Origin: Sipunculus nudus
Lineage: Eukaryota; Annelida; Sipuncula; Golfingiida; Sipunculidae
Length of the DNA stretch: 64,000 bases
Direction of reading: 5' to 3'
Assembly (NCBI GenBank): GCA_026874595.1
Contig: CM049310.1
Span: forward strand, 67,286,056-67,350,055
The notes below the pieces were generated by a model. It was not told the origin of the DNA. It was given only the letters and a program-made list of their open reading frames with translations, and did no database searches. The position numbers and the translations under genes were made by a program. Each line of letters starts with the position of its first letter. Position 1 is the first letter of the stretch. Below, piece after piece: positions 58,785-64,000 of the stretch.

Positions 58785-58960
58785 ACACACACACATATAT
58801 ATTATATTAATATATATATATTTTTAAAAAAAATAATCATAAATATTTATTGGTATATTATATAAATATACACGTTACATAATGATGATGATAATAATAA
58901 TAATCATTATTATAATAATGCTTATAATAATATTATATATTTATATATTTTTATTAGCGA
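58785..58960. repeat. CA/TA and TAA-type low-complexity tract
   Basis: ACACACACAC then TATATA, followed by TAA/ATT trinucleotide-rich sequence with several short palindromes (for example AATAATCATTATTATAATAA). Confidence 0.8.
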
Positions 58961-59637
58961 CCAACAAAACACAAAGACCAGATATGGTATGATATGTCAT
59001 TTATTAAAATGGCGAATGATTATTTGAACATGTACAAACTTGTGTAGGCTAAACATGCTTACATCATGGCTAAGAAAGCTATTACAGAGCTAAAATAAAC
59101 ATATACAAAAGGAATATATATCTGCCCGAGGGTATAGTGGGTGTTTATATTCCCATGATCAGTAGTTTACATTTAACTAGTAACTGACCCCATTGGGGGC
59201 ATGGTATGACCTGAAGTACCTCGGGCAATGTTTAAGGTTGGCTACCTCTAAATCTAATTTGTAGAAATCCACTAGTAATAATCACCTTAAACGATAAGTA
59301 CCATGATGTAAATATATATATGTAAACAAAGTAAAGACATTACAATACATATAAACAGAATACTGTTTAGAATTTACTTAATGACAGATAGATGTTTACA
59401 CTATCTAAGAGTGTGCAACCTAGCTAATATGACTGAGGTTTATCAAAGGGGGAACATAAGTCGCCATAGCCCTTTATGGAAGGGCTTTCTCCCAGGAGAG
59501 ACACAAAGATACTAAAAGATAATTTGTCAAGATAATTTAAAACAAGAGATGAACCAAGGGTAGTCTCATAGAACTCCCAATCAAAAGTTTTTAAACATTA
59601 ACACAAGTTTTCAAGAATTGATAAAGGCAGGCTAAGC

Positions 59638-60071
59638 ACTGTCAAATCTGGCCGCTTGGTGATGATAAAATAAAGATATTTGTATAAAAGTAAATAATTG
59701 CAACATAATCGAACATAATAATAAGTATATATGATAGCAGCAGTAAAATTAATTGAACTAGTAAAGTCTCAGGAGGCAGCACAAAAGATATAATACTTGA
59801 CAAAAATTGCTATGACACAGGTAAACCTGTCCTAAGCGCAGTCAATTCTGGACGCTTGGGGGAAGGGTGGTTGACTTTTACGGTCTGAACTTTTTTACCA
59901 TTCAAAGTTTATGGGCAGTCAATGCTGTCCCCATGATTAAAAACAAGTTAGCCCAGACAACAAATTATTTTTGAAAACATGGTTGTTGGCAGTCAATTCT
60001 GTCCCAACATATGATAGTTAGGGATGAAATAAAAGGTACATAGGGAATGAGCAGTCAATGCTGGCTCGATG
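59638..60071. repeat. Five spaced copies of a GCAGTCAAT(T/G)CTG motif
   Basis: Direct copies lie near 59638 (weaker), 59838, 59915, 59989 and 60051; the first two extend to CTGG(C/A)CGCTTGG. Intervals are 200, 77, 74 and 62 bases. They sit just beyond the 3' end of the tyrosine recombinase gene of the DIRS-like element. Confidence 0.7.
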
Positions 60072-60629
60072 ATTGTACAGAGCTAGATAATTAATTTTCA
60101 AGTAACATTCATTACTGGAAGCCTGATGTACTTTGCATAAGCATTATAATTTCCATCTCCCCATGCTCCCCACGTTTTATATTATCCTGTGGAATACCTG
60201 ATGATGCAGCATGTGTTGCTGTGCCAATCCTAAAGCTATGGGACTTGCAACGAGATGTATTTAAGCCAATAAAGGTGAGAACTTCCTTTAAACGAGCATT
60301 ACAGTAGTTTTTGGATACTGGATGATAGTCTTCAAAAAATAAATAAGGGACCTTGTATTTCAGGACAAATACTCAAATAAAACCTTTGAGATTTTACAGG
60401 GCAGTTTGGGCTATGTGATGGTTGTAAAAGCAGCATGGTTTCGTGGTTTCTAGGCGCATGTTTGAAATTTGTCATTACAATGTGAATCGATCATTAATCA
60501 GATTAATATTTGCCAATTGCAGGGTGTTATTAGCCTTATCTAATGCTGTGATTTCTCCCACCCGCAAAAAGGCATAGAATGTCAAGGAAAACATAGCTTT
60601 CAACATAGCACATTTGTATGGGTTTATAA

Positions 60630-61786
60630 TTTTATCCGCCAAAACGAAGTTTTGCGGATACTATGTTTTTGACAGGGTTCCGCCTCCGCCGCCACATTCG
60701 TTTCCGGAGAACTCCTCTGAGACTACTGGGCGGATTTTTCCAAAACTTACACAAATTATCGGGTCACATGTGAACTGGTGCTTAACCAAGTGACCTTGAC
60801 CTCTGACCCTTCCTCTCTGCCCAGCTTCCGTTTGTGCGTCTGTTTCCACACATAAACCCACATCTCGGGAACCGTTTGACCAATCAGGAAAATTTTTTTA
60901 CACAAATGTAGCCCTGGGAAAGCTTTATAACATACACAAAAAAAGGTGGCGCCACCTGCAACCATGTTTGCACAGTGTCCATCTGTTCATCTGCCTTGGG
61001 TTAAAATCACTCATATCTCTGCAGTTGTTTGACTAATTCACCTAAAATTTGGCATGAGTATACATCCTAGATAGCTTTCTTGATTTTATGACAGGTGGCA
61101 CCACCTACCTTCACGTTCATGCTGCAGACATCCAAGCTCTTATCTCAGGAACCATTCGACCAATCAGGGAAAAAATTTTACACATATGTAGCCCTTGGAT
61201 AGCTTAATAACTTACACAAAAATGGTGGCGCCACCTGCAGCCATTTTCGCACTGGGTTCATCTGTTTGTCTGCCTGGGGTTAAAATCACTCATATCTCTG
61301 CAGTTGTTTGACTAATTCACCTAAAATTTGGCATGAGTATACATCCTAGATAGCTTTCTTGATTTTATGACAGGTGGCACCACCTACATTCACGTTCACG
61401 CTGCAGACATTAATGCTTATATCTCCGGACTCGTTTGACCAATCAGGAAAAAAAATTTACACAAATGCAGCCCTTTGATATCTTTATAACATACACAAAA
61501 ATGGTGGCGCCACCTGCAGCTATTTTTGCACAGCGTCCTTCTGTTTGTCTGCTTTGAGATAAAATCACTCATATCTCTGCAGTGGTTTGACTTTTCCACA
61601 TAAAATTTTGCATGTGTTTACATCTTCGTTCAAATAACAGGTGGCGCCACCTACAATCATGTTTATGTGGCTAAGATCCATTCTAATATGTAACACATGT
61701 AACTCTATTTCCCCTTGCCACGCAATCCATGCCTCACTTCACCCGTCCTTCTCTGATTTTGGCGGATACACGTAGTCACTTGTCGA
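60630..61786 (+). mobile_element. Helentron-like element 3 inserted in the recombinase gene
   Basis: Removing this block restores a continuous recombinase reading (TRIQVV then INPYKCAML). The left end is TTTTATCCGCCAAAACGAAG followed by TTTTGCGGATAC, a hairpin. The right end has TTTTGGCGGATA, exact inverse of TATCCGCCAAAA, then CACGTAGTCACTTGTCGA. Inside are tandem units of about 280 bp. No coding. The layout is the same as in elements 1 and 2: 5' hairpin, internal satellite, inverse subterminal motif and a CACTTGT-type terminus. Confidence 0.75.
60740..61680 (+). repeat. Tandem 280-bp units, each of two related 140-bp halves, with a palindromic core
   Basis: GCAGT(T/G)GTTTGACT recurs at 61021, 61300 and 61580. 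Each unit has two half-units sharing a TTTGAC(C/T)AAT start, a GATAGCTT segment and a GGTGGC(G/A)CCACC core. The core occurs about every 140 bp near 60945, 61093, 61223, 61372, 61503 and 61641; when the middle is GCGC it is a perfect 12-bp palindrome. Confidence 0.85.
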
Positions 61787-62166
61787 CTACCTGTATTCTA
61801 GTTACTCTAGAAGTTGCAGACATAAGCTGAACCAGCATATCTTGTGTTATAGGGAGACGTGCATCTAGACATCCGGCTCTTTTGTTTATACCTAAAATTA
61901 GTTTTTTAACCAAAAAATTGTCGGAGGGAGCGGGGTAACCGCCAACTTTATGAAAGAAGTTTATTGCAGACATATAAGAAGTAATAGAATTTGGTGCTAA
62001 TAGCTTGTTGTGTAAATGAAGAATATAATGCACTATCGTTGAACTGTCTAAAGGTAAGGATATTGCCTTACAGATCATTAGCGAATAATTCAAAAATTTA
62101 AGCCAGGCTTGTTTGTATGCTGATAACGTATTGGGGGCCAAGCTGTCAAGAAGTAAGCTGGCTAAA

Positions 62167-63710
62167 TCATCGACTATTTGACAGGAAGCAGGTGACAAGA
62201 TACAGTGGTAGGATGCCAATTAAGCTTTGGAAACTGAACCAAAGCCTTCTGCACCTGCAAACGAGAAAGGAGGTCTGCCGTGACATTGTCATTTCCTGGG
62301 ATGTGAGCCGCCTTGAAGTGTATATTGCTGCTAGTACTAACCTGCGAACAAATTGCATAATTTCTGTTTGTTTTGTGGACTGTTTATTAATTAATTCCAC
62401 CACAGCTGCATTGTCACAATGAAACAGTACCTGGTGGTTGCGCCAAAGTGGTCCCCAGACTTCTCAAACCAAAACAATTTGAAAAAGCTCCAAAAGGGCA
62501 ATTTTTTTTTATTTCCAGGATTCGGGCCATGGGAAGGAGAACTATTGAGCTCCATATAACCCTGCATAACCAAGAGATTGAGCTGCATCAGTAAAAAGTT
62601 TAATTCTGGATGAATCGGTCCATTCGGGATTGAGAAACAAAGCCAGACAATTAAATCGAGTGGAGATAAATAATTGCCATGCTTCAGTGTCTGCTCTAGC
62701 TTCAAGACCCAAACATATATAATAATGGGATTTATGGTTCTCTGAGTAGCATAACAAATTATGCAGCCATCTCATGAATGCCCTACTGGGAACCACTGCC
62801 AAACAAGCAAAGTTAAGAAGTCGCAGTAATGACTGTAATTCCCTGAGCCTAACTTTTTTCTTGCCTGACACTACCTCTAATGCTTCCTCGAGTTTTTCAA
62901 TTTTTTCTGCTGGTAGGCAAAGTTGACCAGCTTTTGTGTCTACTTCGATACCAAACAGGACAACAGTTGTTGATGGAGGTACTGTTTTTTTATTTTTTAT
63001 GGGTAGTTTTATCTCAGAAGCAAGCCGATAAAAAGCTGTGAGGGCCTGGTGGCAGTCGTTTGAGTTTGCTGAGCCAAAGAACATGATCAAGAATATGGTG
63101 AAGATGTCTAACCTTAAATTTTTTCTGTAATATCAAGTGAAGAGCCAAACTAAATTTTTCGAATATTTGACAAGACGAAAAACATCCCATTGGTAAACAT
63201 TTATCATAATCAAATTTTCCATTGAACATAAAGCCCAAAAGATGATGATCATGCTGAGCTACTGGGATATAAGACAAAATGCATCCTGAATATCTGCTTT
63301 AGCAATTAGAGCTCCTCTTCCTAACGACTGAATGGTACTGATGGCATCATCTAGAGTCTGATATTGAACTTTTGAAAAATTGGGAGGTATGCCTTCATTT
63401 ATGCAATTTCCTTGTGGAAATGATGGGTTATGAATAAGTCTGAACTTTCAATCTTTTTTGGGTATGAGACCCAAAGGTGACAAATGCAAATTGTTAAAAG
63501 GTGAATTTTCCAAAGGACCTGCAATTCGGCCAGCTTGAAGTTCTGTACCAATTTTACATTCTACTTCAGTAGGATTCAGTTTAACTGATAGATGCTTTTG
63601 TTAGGATTGTCCCCTTTTAAAGCACCTGTGAAGTTCAATGAAAACCCTGATGAAAACCCCTCTTTCAGATATTTTTACCAGGGAAACATCATAACCATGC
63701 AGCCACTTTA
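62167..63710 (-). pseudogene. Reverse transcriptase and RNase H of the DIRS-like element
   Basis: The minus strand near 63560 reads LQAGRIAGPLENSPF, LHLSPLGLIPKK and, after a stop, KFRLIHNPSFPQGN. Then come IAKADIQDAF (first catalytic Asp), CLPMGCFSSCQIFEKFS and HILDH at about 63090, where relatives have two Asp; the second is His here and the frame shifts. The thumb and connection (63090-62542) read FGIEVDTKAGQLCLP and LRELQSLLRLLNFAC. RNase H has IKLFTDAAQSLGYAG, then in other frames FHCDNAAVVELINK and HIPGNDNVTADLLSR near 62300. The stop near 63450 and frameshifts near 63280, 63085, 62560 and 62400 disable it. Confidence 0.85.
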
Positions 63711-63714
63711 TCAA

Positions 63715-63970
63715 TTCATCTACTATTATTGGGGTGGGCATTTGACTGCTGTTTGTTGAATTTTCCGGTGGACGGCTGACCTGGGTTGGATTTTTTCTTG
63801 GAGAACAGATTGCAGGTTGACTTTGATTGGATGACGGAAATGCCTTTCATTGACCAACAGGCAGGAACATGGCTTCTGGTTGCAAAAATTTTGTTTGTGG
63901 AAGGAATAACACATTCCCTTTGGAATTTCCTGTAACTTGTGAGAGAGACCTGTGTTTTGGGCACGAAAGG
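63715..63970 (-). pseudogene. Gag-like C-terminal region of the DIRS-like element (partial)
   Basis: In one minus-strand frame: CYSFHKQNFCNQKPCSCL followed by NERHFRHP, a Cys/His-rich stretch like the zinc-binding tail of DIRS-group Gag proteins, then a Lys/Gln/Ser-rich tail. A neighbouring frame (63716-63964) is also open, so the true frame is uncertain. The rest of the protein is outside the window. Confidence 0.5.
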
Positions 63971-64000
63971 GCCGATCGAATCTTGAATGCCCTTATCTCT

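Larger units (their letters stand above)
56734..60097. other. Noncoding DNA, partly 3' flank of the DIRS-like element
   Basis: No coding is supported. It holds a GC-rich inverted-repeat arm (57031), a 12-bp hairpin (57866), an AT-rich microsatellite zone (58780-58960) and five spaced GCAGTCAAT motifs (59638-60071). The part from roughly 59000 may be the 3' untranslated and terminal region of the DIRS-like element, but no terminal repeat could be matched inside the window. Confidence 0.45.
60098..62219 (-). pseudogene. Tyrosine recombinase of the DIRS-like element, split by an insertion
   Basis: The N-terminal part (62219-61787) is a core-binding-type helical domain: LAPNTLSAYKQAWLKFLNY, SITSYMSAINFFHKVG and ARLPITQDMLVQLM. 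After the insertion (60630-61786) the catalytic domain continues on the minus strand. It has AMFSLTFYAFLRVGEIT (catalytic Arg codon 60562-60564), SHSFRIGTATH (His-x-x-Arg) near 60240 and, one frame over, YAKYIRLP with the candidate nucleophile Tyr at 60128-60130. It ends at the TGA at 60098-60100. The R, H-x-x-R, Y series is complete in sequence but not in one frame; a stop pair lies near 60480 and frame changes occur near 60370 and 60170. The enzyme would integrate circular DNA copies of the element. Confidence 0.85.
60098..64000 (-). mobile_element. DIRS-like tyrosine-recombinase retrotransposon (degenerate, truncated by window edge)
   Basis: Minus-strand order from the right edge is a Cys/His-containing gag-like tail, RT, RNase H, then tyrosine recombinase; a recombinase replaces integrase, as in the DIRS/Ngaro/PAT order. 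The RT wording (SPLGLIPKK, CLPMGCFSSCQIFE, HIPGNDN-type RNase H end) is that of this group. Frameshifts and stops are numerous. A Helentron-like element (60630-61786) splits the recombinase gene. The 5' end lies beyond base 64000 and the 3' terminal repeat is not identified. Confidence 0.88.

Noticed and set aside
1-64000. CRISPR array, bacterial operon or phage
   Set aside because: No regularly spaced short repeats with unique spacers and no prokaryotic gene organisation; direct repeats found are satellites inside eukaryotic elements.

Overview
The window looks like AT-rich, non-genic DNA from a marine invertebrate, most likely a bivalve mollusc. This is inferred from long TA, CT and poly-C microsatellites, tRNA-derived repeats, satellite-bearing Helentron-like repeats with an AGCTCAGCTGACTG terminus, and a mixture of Ty3/Gypsy, DIRS and several LINE lineages. 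There is no bacterial-type gene organisation and no intact single-copy host gene is visible. Almost all coding signal is decayed transposable element or decayed copies of a multicopy uncharacterised gene family.

Layout. 1-8053: noncoding DNA with microsatellites and small inverted repeats. 8054-9690: decayed copy (A) of the uncharacterised family. 10245-about 18840: Ty3/Gypsy element A on the plus strand (Arg/Ser-rich gag, zinc knuckle, protease, RT, RNase H, integrase). Its 3' end carries a second reading region with a zinc-finger segment followed by a TatD-type metal-dependent nuclease domain, before a polypurine tract and putative 3' LTR. 18842-28393: mostly noncoding, with a tRNA-like foldback (19957-20148), a MITE (23750-24040), a degenerate tandem array and a tandem tRNA-like repeat (27767-28393). 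28394-36650: a second copy (B) of the uncharacterised family, broken by LINE A (minus strand, 15-bp target duplication) and LINE B (plus strand). 37280-47802: Ty3/Gypsy element B on the minus strand with two LTRs, primer-binding site, gag, protease, RT (YVDD changed to YVDA), RNase H, integrase and chromodomain. It is split inside the integrase by LINE C (L1/Tx1-like, plus strand, 39023-43733). 47880-49690: decayed LINE D, minus strand. 52371-56733: a Helentron-like satellite-bearing element with a relative inserted inside it. 60098-64000: a DIRS-like tyrosine-recombinase retrotransposon on the minus strand, running off the right edge, with another Helentron-like element inside its recombinase gene.

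The genes do not form a working pathway. The window is a layered record of insertions: uncharacterised-family copies and older elements were hit by LINEs, Gypsy B by LINE C, and the DIRS element and one Helentron-like element by other Helentron-like elements. The most novel item is the TatD nuclease domain carried by Gypsy A. The next are the two Helentron-like families sharing one architecture, and the uncharacterised family with an E-A-D / D / G-C motif series that resembles PIN/FEN-type nucleases. All reading frames were judged by eye; no database search was possible.
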